Assembly (NCBI GenBank): GCA_024699205.1
Contig: JAILQA010000070.1
Span: 1 to 5,550 of the forward strand
Reading direction: 5' to 3'
From: Treponema sp.
GTDB taxonomy: Bacteria > Spirochaetota > Spirochaetia > Treponematales > Treponemataceae
Length of the DNA stretch: 5,550 bases
The notes under the pieces are model-generated. The model was not told where the DNA came from. It saw only the letters and a program-made list of their open reading frames with translations, and searched no databases. Shown here piece after piece: positions 1-5,311 of the stretch. The position numbers were made by a program, and so were the translations under genes. How positions within the stretch are numbered: the first letter of the stretch is position 1; each line of letters starts with the position of its first letter.

Positions 1-1654
1 TAGCAGTGGTATATTCATAGTCAACGTGATAAGTTCCTGGTTCAGTTTCGTGTCCGATGTATTCAGAAGCATCAACAGACAAGGAACTGATATTCTTGTT
101 AGCTAAAATACCATTAGAAACAACTAAATTGAGTTGTGCAACGCTTAAAGGGTTAGCAGTATCGGTATAAACTAAAGTATCGGCAATGATGAAAACTGGT
201 GGAATATCTGCAACGATTTCAACAGGAATAGCCTGCGTGACCTGGTTGCTGTTCTTATCAGTTGCACAAATGGTCAACGTATAAGAGCCCACCTTGTGAT
301 TAGTTGTAAAGAATTTCTTATCTTTATCCGTTAATCCAGTAATAGTGTTTGAGACATCGCCATCAACATTATCTGTTGCCTTAAATAACTGTGTAACATC
401 AGCCAAAGTCATATTGAATGTTTTAGAAACACCAATCGTAATCTTAGATCCAATGGCAGCGCCATCAGTTCTCGTAAACACTGGTGCAGTACCATCATTA
501 ACTTTAAGAGTTAAAGTAGCGCTCTTTTCATTACCTGTACTATCTTTAGCATTAACTGAAATTGTATGAGAGCCATAATCAGCAGCGGTAAAGGTTTTGC
601 TCCAGGTATTGCTCATGACAGTGCCATCATATTTGTAAACAATGGTCAAATTAGAGCCATGGCTGGTGCCATTATCAGTAACAGAAATATACGATGGTAA
701 ATCAGCAAATTTTAAAGTCTGGTTCTTATCAGCGGTAAACGTCAATGGTTTTGCCTGGGTGATCACGGGTGCAACATAATCACAAATATGTACAATCAAA
801 GTTGCAGTAGCAGTTTGTCCGTAGCTATCTGTAGCTTTCAGTTTTAACGTATATACTCCAATAGTAGCAGGGGTAAATGTATCCAAACCACTGGTAACAG
901 TGACTGTGCATTCAACGCCAAAGAGATCCTTTGCTTTAATAGAACTGATGATAGTATCTTTGCTATAGTTCTTATCGACATCGATAAAAATATCTTTTGT
1001 AGAACCATTAATCAAATGGTTTAATTCTTCAGCTTCATAGCCCTTATAATAGACAGTGTAATCAAATTGAGTGTCAATCATAAAACCAATCCAGTTGGAA
1101 TGATTCGCCATTGTTTGCATGTCACCCCAAAACAAGCATTCGTTTTCACCGATTTTCAAGTATTCAATACCCTGCTCATTGCAGTTCTGAACTGGTTTGT
1201 TTGGATTAAAATAATCATTAAAATCACGATCAATAACAACAACTAACGCGACATAAGTATTATTCATTGATGCTGGAATAGCTTCATTCGGCAAATTCCT
1301 ATCCAGCTGGTCATCCACCTGGAAATAATTACTTTCCCAGGTTTTGTAATTGGAATAATCGATTAACGGCATAGATGTCGTATTGGCCTTTAAAACATGG
1401 CGTAGAGCCGACTTTTTATTGGCTGGGTTAAATTCATCAGCTTCTTCAGAACTTTCTTCAGGAACGGTAGAATCATCATAAATAAGCGTAGAACTATCGT
1501 TGCTAGATTCTTCCACCTTTTCAGTGGTGTTTTCGTTGGCTTTCCACTGGGTAAAACCTTTTGTGAGATAGCCAGTAACACCAACACCAGTGGTAGCTAG
1601 CATTGCGAACGCGGATACGCCGATAAGCCATCTAGTAGTAACTTTTTTAGTCAT
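1..1654 (-). CDS. Secreted protein with tandem Ig-like domains, candidate tip adhesin (partial, 3' end beyond left edge)
   Basis: The reading frame starts at ATG 1654 and stays open to base 1, so 551 codons are visible and the C-terminus is missing. The start has a good SD (AAAGGAG, 9 nt upstream) inside the end of the preceding gene, only 3 nt after its stop. Residues about 8-30 are hydrophobic after a KK-containing start, consistent with a signal peptide or membrane anchor. Residues about 40-75 are acidic and Ser/Glu-rich. Residues about 75-200 form a region I do not recognise. Ig-like repeats follow, separated by linkers of the form D-x-x-x-P-V at residues about 292, 387 and 483, giving a period near 95. 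The third repeat carries ATDNVDGDVS, typical of DUF5011/HYR-like bacterial Ig folds. Next to a Zot-like ATPase, the likely role is the virion-tip attachment protein, functionally like pIII, or a surface adhesin. Domain type is fairly sure; the virion role is inference. Confidence 0.8.
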   Translation of the reverse strand, partial: MTKKVTTRWLIGVSAFAMLATTGVGVTGYLTKGFTQWKANENTTEKVEESSNDSSTLIYDDSTVPEESSEEADEFNPANKKSALRHVLKANTTSMPLIDYSNYKTWESNYFQVDDQLDRNLPNEAIPASMNNTYVALVVVIDRDFNDYFNPNKPVQNCNEQGIEYLKIGENECLFWGDMQTMANHSNWIGFMIDTQFDYTVYYKGYEAEELNHLINGSTKDIFIDVDKNYSKDTIISSIKAKDLFGVECTVTVTSGLDTFTPATIGVYTLKLKATDSYGQTATATLIVHICDYVAPVITQAKPLTFTADKNQTLKFADLPSYISVTDNGTSHGSNLTIVYKYDGTVMSNTWSKTFTAADYGSHTISVNAKDSTGNEKSATLTLKVNDGTAPVFTRTDGAAIGSKITIGVSKTFNMTLADVTQLFKATDNVDGDVSNTITGLTDKDKKFFTTNHKVGSYTLTICATDKNSNQVTQAIPVEIVADIPPVFIIADTLVYTDTANPLSVAQLNLVVSNGILANKNISSLSVDASEYIGHETEPGTYHVDYEYTTA

Positions 1655-1657
1655 TAG

Positions 1658-1861
1658 TTAATACTCCTTTCTAATTCTGATCTTGTTAGCTTTAAAAGAT
1701 CTTTTTTCTTTGTTGTAGTCAGCCGCAGATTCAAAGTCTGCTTTATAAAGCGCCTGTCTTTTTCCTGTGGCACCTTTCCAGGAAAAACCAATTTCTTTTT
1801 TTGGTTTAGCGACCGTCTTCTTAGCAGCGGTCTTGCTTTTTTGATTTCTTTTAATAGGCAT
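1658..1861 (-). CDS. Small, strongly basic protein of unknown function (67 aa)
   Basis: This 67-residue protein starts at ATG 1861 behind an excellent SD (AAAGGAGG, 6 nt spacing), which decides the frame. I count 21 Lys/Arg against 6 Asp/Glu, with the N-terminal third almost all K, A, T and P (for example KTAAKKTVAKPKK). The middle has aromatic residues (GFSWKG, ALYKADF). There is no hydrophobic stretch long enough for a membrane helix, so it does not look like a filamentous-phage major coat protein. The charge would suit binding DNA or an acidic partner; the next protein has an acidic N-terminal region. It sits between the Zot-like ATPase and the Ig-repeat gene, and its stop is 3 nt from the next start, so translation of the two is probably coupled. 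I do not recognise a family. A 74-codon frame overlaps it but has a poorly placed SD. Confidence 0.7.
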   Translation of the reverse strand: MPIKRNQKSKTAAKKTVAKPKKEIGFSWKGATGKRQALYKADFESAADYNKEKRSFKANKIRIRKEY

Positions 1862-1870
1862 TTACTGCCT

Positions 1871-1905
1871 CCTTTCATTTTTATAGGTTTGGCTTCCTCC
1901 TTTCA
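1871..1905 (-). promoter_or_regulatory. Two tandem Shine-Dalgarno motifs before the small basic gene
   Basis: Reading leftward, AAAGGAGG occurs twice, starting near 1903 and near 1875. The second is ideally placed for ATG 1861. The first is about 17 nt before an out-of-frame ATG at 1878 and too far from 1861, so it serves no obvious start. It may be a standby ribosome site or the remnant of a lost small gene. Confidence 0.5.
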
Positions 1906-1915
1906 CACTATCTGT

Positions 1916-1936
1916 CTTTCTAACTTTGTTAGAAAG
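1916..1936. other. Perfect 9-bp hairpin downstream of the ATPase gene
   Basis: CTTTCTAAC (1916-1924) pairs perfectly with GTTAGAAAG (1928-1936) around a 3-nt loop. It lies 17 nt past the ATPase stop, before the small basic gene. Neither strand has a T-run after it, so it is not a standard intrinsic terminator. More likely it is an mRNA stability or processing element that sets different expression of the ATPase and the downstream genes, or a weak attenuator. Confidence 0.5.
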
Positions 1937-1952
1937 CCAGCGGCGTGAATGC

Positions 1953-3437
1953 TTACTTCTTTTCAGCTTTAAGTCGGTCGCTATTTCGCATTAAAACTTC
2001 ATCAGTTAAAGAATCGGTGGAATTATGTGTTGCTGGTTCTCTGAAGTCTTCATCACGTAACCTATAACGTGATGTCGCATTCATCTTTACATTAACGGCA
2101 TTAAACAAAAATGTATCTGTAGATCCAAACGCCCATTTAATTGGAAACAAGACATCGATATCGTTGTAACCAGATACCAGGCTATTACGCGATTTTCCTA
2201 CATCATCTGGAGAGTAATACAGTTTACCTGTATAGTGCACAAACGATTTTGCGTGCCAATATTTTTTCCAGATCATTGATTTCGAAAGATGATCGCGAAT
2301 TTTGGATTGTTCCTTTAAAGTAAAAACAAGATTTGGATCTATTCCAGTTTTAAGCGCCGCCTTTTCTGCGCGGCGCTGTAATCTTTTTCTTTGATGCTTC
2401 CAGTAAAACTCATAACATGCTATTAAAAATCTAGGTAAAAAATATGGATCTACAACCTCTGATTTTTCAATCATAGGAATTTCAGTAGCTAAAGCACGTT
2501 CTCGATTATTGTCTGCGCCGAACTGTTGTGCGGTACAAAATAATATTGCGTGTTCTTTAGTAAGTTGACCAATCAAACGTTTGGAAACAGTGTTTCCATG
2601 GTCCTCCAAATTCTCTGCCATAGATCTAACAGCATCCGTGCGCGCATCCAACTGTTTTTCATCTTGCGCGTATGCACAATAATAGAAAAGGTGCCAATCG
2701 CTCTGTTCGTCGGTGTCCTTATAACGCTGGAGCTTCTCTACAGTAGCTTTCAACGCCTTTTTCTCTTTGGACTTTTCATCCATATTTTTGAGCTTTTCTA
2801 GAAGCGCATGGAGGTTTTTGTTTGCTTCCTGGACATAATGTTGCTGTTCTGCAATGTCGCGAATATCCCACATACGAGGATCATACGGCATGGCGTCATT
2901 ATCGGTGATTGGTGAATGATACGCGCGACCTGCATATGCAACATAGTTATTTCTCATGAGAGCCCAGGAGGCGTCTATATAATCGACCAGGATTCGCCTA
3001 AAGGCTATAGGTTTAGGGTTTAACTGGTTGTCATAATATAAGTTGTTACAATTGGAGAAAACATCTCTCATGAGTTTTGCGGCTGTGACTTCTGAATCGA
3101 TCAGACCTCTTCCAAAATCATTCTCGATGGTGTCATCAGCAAGAGAAAAATTAACAGTAGGGAAAGCCAAGCAGCAGAAGTCAATCTTGGTATGCGCGTC
3201 ATGCATATACTTTTCTGTAAATGCGGCTAAGCATCCAGCCATAAAGGTGGTTTTACCAGCTCGAATCTTACCAATTACATACACTATGAATCGAAATGCA
3301 TGCTTTACCCATCCAATGGATCGTATACTCCTGTTCTCCAGGGCTTTCACATAAATAAATTGAATTAAGAGTACTAGTCCTGTTCCGAAAACAATGCTAG
3401 CTAGTGTAATCAGAACAACGACCAGCCAAGGTTCCAT
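1953..3437 (-). CDS. Zot/pI-like membrane-anchored P-loop ATPase, probable phage assembly protein
   Basis: The preferred start is ATG 3437, giving 494 residues, because AAAGGAGG lies 8 nt upstream; an in-frame ATG 7 codons earlier (3458) has no SD. Residues about 5-30 form one transmembrane helix. A Walker A motif, GKIRAGKT, is at 56-63. A hydrophobic strand ending in Asp (RILVD, about 148-152) is a possible Walker B, without the usual following Glu. HAILFCTAQQ at about 296-305 resembles the sensor strand of Zot, VirD4 and HerA-type ATPases. Residues about 200-240 are charged and probably coiled coil, and the C-terminal part contains KLYYSPDDVGK. In filamentous phages, pI/Zot proteins sit in the inner membrane and drive virion extrusion; the name does not imply toxicity here. 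It is the first gene of the leftward operon. The N-terminal rather than mid or C-terminal membrane helix is a difference from classical Zot. An alternative is a conjugative coupling-type ATPase. Confidence 0.68.
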   Translation of the reverse strand: MEPWLVVVLITLASIVFGTGLVLLIQFIYVKALENRSIRSIGWVKHAFRFIVYVIGKIRAGKTTFMAGCLAAFTEKYMHDAHTKIDFCCLAFPTVNFSLADDTIENDFGRGLIDSEVTAAKLMRDVFSNCNNLYYDNQLNPKPIAFRRILVDYIDASWALMRNNYVAYAGRAYHSPITDNDAMPYDPRMWDIRDIAEQQHYVQEANKNLHALLEKLKNMDEKSKEKKALKATVEKLQRYKDTDEQSDWHLFYYCAYAQDEKQLDARTDAVRSMAENLEDHGNTVSKRLIGQLTKEHAILFCTAQQFGADNNRERALATEIPMIEKSEVVDPYFLPRFLIACYEFYWKHQRKRLQRRAEKAALKTGIDPNLVFTLKEQSKIRDHLSKSMIWKKYWHAKSFVHYTGKLYYSPDDVGKSRNSLVSGYNDIDVLFPIKWAFGSTDTFLFNAVNVKMNATSRYRLRDEDFREPATHNSTDSLTDEVLMRNSDRLKAEKK

Positions 3438-3465
3438 ATACTTTTCCTCCTTTAACATGTCATTG

Positions 3466-3494
3466 ATTATATTTTCACTTAAAGGAAAAAAAGC
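3466..3494 (-). promoter_or_regulatory. Possible promoter of the ATPase-led structural operon
   Basis: Reading leftward, a perfect TATAAT occupies 3471-3466. At 17 bp spacing the -35 position reads GCTTTT, which is poor, and there is no extended TGn. Transcription would begin near 3459, leaving a short leader with the SD at about 3442-3449. The site lies just past a leftward terminator, so a separate promoter is needed here. The weak -35 suggests an activator. Confidence 0.35.
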
Positions 3495-3525
3495 CGTGAG
3501 AAAAATATTTTTACAAACAAAAAAA

Positions 3526-3543
3526 TCTCGATAACTATCGAGA
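3526..3543 (-). terminator. Intrinsic terminator facing left, upstream of the structural operon
   Basis: TCTCGATA (3526-3533) is the inverse complement of TATCGAGA (3536-3543); with a realistic 4-nt loop the stem is 7 bp. Read leftward, it is followed by a run of seven Ts and then GTTTG. It would stop transcripts coming from the repressor side before they reach the ATPase operon. The stem is short with three G-C pairs, so efficiency may be modest. Confidence 0.55.
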
Positions 3544-3628
3544 AAAATAACAATTCATTTTGTCCAAATTTTTAGCCTTAATAAGCGGTTTTTGTGCCGT
3601 GCCGAAAAGAAAGAGAGAGAAAAACGTT

Positions 3629-3642
3629 CACGCTTTAGCGTG
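3629..3642. other. Small GC-rich hairpin
   Basis: CACGC (3629-3633) pairs with GCGTG (3638-3642) around TTTA. Reading leftward, a TTTTT tract begins 4 nt after the stem, so it could be a weak backup terminator. It could also be a structural part of an origin in this region. Confidence 0.4.
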
Positions 3643-3705
3643 TAATTAATGATTTTCCTTTACGAATTTATTTCTTAGTTTTCTTCAATAACATACTTTT
3701 TATAT

Positions 3706-3782
3706 GAACTTTGTTCGTCACTGGGATGAACTAAGTTCGTTACAAGGTACGAACACAGTTCACAAAGGGGTGAATAAAGTTC
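3706..3782. repeat. Four tandem GAAC-N3-GTTC palindromes (operator cluster or iterons)
   Basis: The four 11-bp units are at 3706-3716, 3728-3738, 3751-3761 and 3772-3782. Their centres are 22, 23 and 21 bp apart, close to two helical turns, so a protein would see all of them on one face of the DNA. The first three are exact GAAC-N3-GTTC; the fourth begins GAAT, but its outer bases extend it to GGTGAA-N5-TTCACC. Units 1 and 2 are followed by GT and units 3 and 4 by AC. The array differs from the repressor's GTG-N9-CAC sites, so a different protein probably binds it. Candidates are the winged-helix protein at 4555-5088 as a replication initiator, or an activator of the structural operon. Confidence 0.7.
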
Positions 3783-3806
3783 ACCACTTAGCTTTACGCA
3801 AAGAAA

Positions 3807-3825
3807 GCCCAGTCTGAAACTGGGC
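3807..3825 (-). terminator. Intrinsic terminator of the repressor gene
   Basis: GCCCAGT (3807-3813) pairs perfectly with ACTGGGC (3819-3825) around a 5-nt loop. Read leftward, it is followed by TTTCTTTG. It begins 5 nt after the stop codon of the XRE gene, as expected for that gene's own terminator. Confidence 0.8.
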
Positions 3826-3830
3826 AAAAA

Positions 3831-4136
3831 TTATTTAGATTTCTTTGAAATCAAAGTCTGAATTATGTCAGAAAGTTCGCCTTTTAATTTTTCATAATCT
3901 TCAATTGTTAAATTGATTGAAACTGTTTCTTTATGTGTTGCTTCATCTCCAAGTATAGTGTTAATTGTTTCACCATAAATATGAGAGAGTTTTAAAAGCG
4001 TGTCATAATCGGCTTCAGTTCGGCCGATTTCATAATTCACATACCTTGCTCTCGTGATACCTAATTCATTCGCTAATTCTTGCTGGGAATAACCAGCTTT
4101 TTTTCGTAATGCTTCAAAATTGGTTTTCATCTTCAA
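3831..4136 (-). CDS. XRE/Cro-CI family transcriptional regulator, likely prophage repressor
   Basis: This 101-residue protein has a typical XRE helix-turn-helix at about residues 7-60: an LRKKAGYSQQELANELGI core, the recognition region TRARYVNYEIGR, and a closing helix TLLKLSHIYG. The remaining 40 residues end in a helical, Lys-rich tail that could mediate dimerisation. There is no RecA-dependent cleavage or peptidase domain, so induction would need another signal or an antirepressor. No clear SD precedes ATG 4136 or the in-frame ATG 4130, so translation may be weak. It is divergent from the early operon and faces three operator-like sites between the two genes. The expected role is repression of the rightward promoter and autoregulation. 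The HTH call is firm; the repressor role follows from position. Confidence 0.87.
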   Translation of the reverse strand: MKMKTNFEALRKKAGYSQQELANELGITRARYVNYEIGRTEADYDTLLKLSHIYGETINTILGDEATHKETVSINLTIEDYEKLKGELSDIIQTLISKKSK

Positions 4137-4154
4137 AAAAGTTTACCGAAAATT

Positions 4155-4233
4155 GTGACAAAACTACACAAAAAAATATTGACTTTGTGTAATTTTTACA
4201 CTATAGTTTAATAAAGATGTGCTGTTTCTACAC
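4155..4233. promoter_or_regulatory. Three 15-bp operator-like sites at exact 32-bp spacing
   Basis: The sites are O1 4155-4169 (GTGACAAAACTACAC), O2 4187-4201 (GTGTAATTTTTACAC) and O3 4219-4233 (GTGCTGTTTCTACAC). All fit GTG-N6-YTACAC, and the start-to-start distance is exactly 32 bp both times, about three helical turns. O2 is a perfect palindrome and lies wholly within the -35/-10 spacer of the early promoter. O3 lies just downstream of the predicted transcription start. O1 is toward the repressor start. This layout suits cooperative binding by the adjacent XRE repressor. Confidence 0.72.
4179..4207 (+). promoter_or_regulatory. Sigma-A promoter of the rightward early operon
   Basis: TTGACT (4179-4184) and TATAGT (4202-4207) are separated by exactly 17 bp; each hexamer has one mismatch to consensus. 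Transcription would begin near 4213-4215. The spacer is occupied by operator O2, so repressor binding should block RNA polymerase directly. Confidence 0.85.
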
Positions 4234-4245
4234 AATTACAGCACA
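4218..4245 (+). other. Inverted repeat in the early-operon leader
   Basis: TGTGCTGT (4218-4225) is perfectly complementary to ACAGCACA (4238-4245), with a 12-nt loop. It begins a few bases after the predicted start of transcription and ends 7 nt before the SD (AAAGGAGA, 4253-4260). It could form a 5'-terminal stem that protects the mRNA, or be part of a DNA operator, since O3 overlaps its left arm and loop. Confidence 0.5.
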
Positions 4246-4268
4246 AGATAACAAAGGAGAACCAACAA

Positions 4269-4529
4269 ATGGAAAGAGAAGAAATGTTGAAAAAGTTCAA
4301 CAAACCATTCATTGAGGGGGTCGAAATCAAAAGATTGCTTACCCACATTTTAATTATACCAAATTCTAGAGCAAGAGCAATCTACCATGATATGAGAAAA
4401 AAATATCAGGAAGATGCAGAATCCAAAAATGTCATTATCTTTGGTAACCAGGTTCCTACTCAATTTGCTCTTAATTATTTAGAAGCTTTAGGTCTATCTA
4501 AAGAATATTTGTTATCTAAGAGCGAATAA
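4269..4529 (+). CDS. Small protein in Cro/excisionase position (86 aa)
   Basis: The start ATG 4269 has a good SD (AAAGGAGA, 8 nt). It is the first gene of the early operon, directly opposite the repressor, where phages and integrative elements usually carry cro, an antirepressor or xis. Residues about 17-45 (VEIKRLLTH, NSRARAIYHDMRKKY) look like a helix-turn-helix. Residues about 55-80 (IIFGNQVPTQFALNYLEALGL) follow the VP-x5-yL-x2-LG pattern I associate with DUF3173-like small DNA-binding proteins found beside integrases. The resemblance is by eye and weak. A role as excision factor or early regulator is inferred from position and from sharing an operon with the integrase. Confidence 0.72.
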   Translation: MEREEMLKKFNKPFIEGVEIKRLLTHILIIPNSRARAIYHDMRKKYQEDAESKNVIIFGNQVPTQFALNYLEALGLSKEYLLSKSE

Positions 4530-4554
4530 AAATCAATTTCAAAAGAGGTGCGTT

Positions 4555-5088
4555 ATGAAAGCGGATTCTTTTATTTTGATTTTTTATTGGATGGTTTCAG
4601 AGTTGCCTATCAAAGGCATTGAACGAGATCTTTACGCAATAATTAATGGCTTCAGCCAAAATGGTGAATTACATCAGATTTCTATAAATTATTTTGCTTA
4701 TTGGACAGGTTCAACAATTCGTGGTGTGCAAAAAGCCCTGAATAATTTATTGCAAAAAGAACTTATCATCATCAAAAGAATACCTGGTAAACCGTCTTTA
4801 TATGGAATAAACACAATCCTAGCAAAAGAAGCAGCAAAAAGGGCAGTTCTGAAACAGCCTGAAAATGTTCAGAAGTTAAAAGAAATCCATAAGCAGGAAT
4901 TCACTTCTGACAACATTAAACAAAACCAATTGCTAAAGGAAGCTCTTAGCTCTGTACAAAACCAAATCGATTCTAAATATCGTGAATTAAAAGATAAACA
5001 AGTGCTATGCGATGGGCAAACACGTAAGGAACTTCGAGATTTTTTAAAAAACAACGATTGGACAATCTCACATAAAGAGGAGGAATGA
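4555..5088 (+). CDS. Winged-helix (HTH_36-like) protein, possible replication initiator
   Basis: This 177-residue protein starts at ATG 4555 behind AGAGG with 6 nt spacing. Residues about 18-75 match the pattern of HTH_36 and replication-protein N-terminal domains: IKGIERDLYAIINGFSQ, then ISINYFAYWTGSTIRGVQKALNNLLQKELI, a helix-turn-helix in which the second helix reads DNA. A wing follows (IIKRIPGKPSLYGIN, about 72-86). The C-terminal half is charged and helical, likely coiled coil around residues 125-150, and resembles no ATPase, primase or HUH nuclease that I can see. Its stop overlaps the next gene region. Such proteins commonly start replication of plasmids, phages and integrative elements by binding iterons; the palindromes at 3706-3782 are a candidate target. 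A pure transcription regulator is the main alternative. Confidence 0.75.
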   Translation: MKADSFILIFYWMVSELPIKGIERDLYAIINGFSQNGELHQISINYFAYWTGSTIRGVQKALNNLLQKELIIIKRIPGKPSLYGINTILAKEAAKRAVLKQPENVQKLKEIHKQEFTSDNIKQNQLLKEALSSVQNQIDSKYRELKDKQVLCDGQTRKELRDFLKNNDWTISHKEEE

Positions 5089-5090
5089 TA

Positions 5091-5309
5091 GTGGAAGGTA
5101 AGAAATACTATAAAACCTTTTTGATAGATGAAACAAAGTCTAGAAGATATTACTACTCCAAACCTTTATCATCTTTGATTTCTGTATCAAAGAAAAACAA
5201 TCATGTCAAAAGGCTGAAAAGCTTAAAGATTGGTAGCAAAAGAGTTCTCGTACACGGTGAAATACTACAGTATGATTCTCGAAAATTTTCCGTTAATTTT
5301 GGAGGCTAA
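5091..5309 (+). CDS. Small basic protein of unknown function (72 aa)
   Basis: I prefer the GTG start at 5091. The strong SD GAGGAGG (5077-5083) is 7 nt from it but only 1 nt from the in-frame ATG at 5085, which is too close. From GTG the protein has 72 residues. It is rich in Lys, Arg, Tyr and Ser near the N-terminus (KKYYKTF, SRRYYYSKP) and ends with a likely beta-rich part (RVLVHGEILQYDSRKFSVNFGG). No membrane segment or known motif is visible, and I do not recognise it. It lies 2 nt after the winged-helix gene, and the integrase SD is inside its last codons, so it is translated as part of the early operon. Its position before the integrase makes an accessory DNA-binding or excision role possible, but nothing in the sequence proves that. 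Confidence 0.65.
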   Translation: MEGKKYYKTFLIDETKSRRYYYSKPLSSLISVSKKNNHVKRLKSLKIGSKRVLVHGEILQYDSRKFSVNFGG

Positions 5310-5311
5310 AA

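Larger units (their letters stand above)
3459..3830. other. Non-coding regulatory region between the structural operon and the repressor gene
   Basis: About 370 bases with no supported gene on either strand. It contains a -10-like element, a leftward terminator hairpin, a second small hairpin, A-rich and GA-rich tracts (for example 3603-3624), a direct repeat GTGCC-GTGCC near 3596-3605, and the cluster of four palindromes at 3706-3782. Palindromic iterons next to AT-rich sequence and hairpins would fit a replication origin. A promoter-operator region for the structural operon fits equally well. Confidence 0.6.

Noticed and set aside
345..569. Rightward 74-codon frame inside the Ig-repeat gene
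   Set aside because: It is antisense to a long, clearly coding frame, has no SD, and its composition follows from the repeat sequence. The rightward frames at 2141, 2550 and 3043 and the leftward ones at 1390 and 4869 are rejected for the same reasons.
1654..1878. A 74-codon frame overlapping the small basic gene
   Set aside because: Its ATG is about 17 nt from the nearest upstream SD, while the 1861 start has an ideal SD inside this frame's first codons. Its basic content reflects A-rich DNA. The TAATG overlap with the next gene is noted, but is not enough.
3438..3458. Longer start (ATG 3458) for the Zot-like ATPase
   Set aside because: No SD precedes it, whereas ATG 3437 has AAAGGAGG at 8 nt and puts the membrane helix right at the N-terminus.
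3668..3694. Eight-codon leftward leader peptide (MLLKKTKK)
   Set aside because: No SD precedes it and the terminator after it is far away, so there is no support for an attenuation leader.
3706..3782. LexA/DinR (SOS) boxes
   Set aside because: The Gram-positive SOS box is CGAAC-N4-GTTCG with four central bases. All units here have three, and the outer C and G are not kept together, so ordinary LexA binding is unlikely.
3706..3782. Short CRISPR array
   Set aside because: Units are 11-bp palindromes with gaps of about 10-12 bp and variable centres. CRISPR repeats and spacers are much longer, and no cas gene is nearby.
4137..4210. Leftward promoter for the repressor gene
   Set aside because: One must exist, but no pair of -35 and -10 hexamers with acceptable spacing stands out in this AT-rich stretch, so none is annotated.
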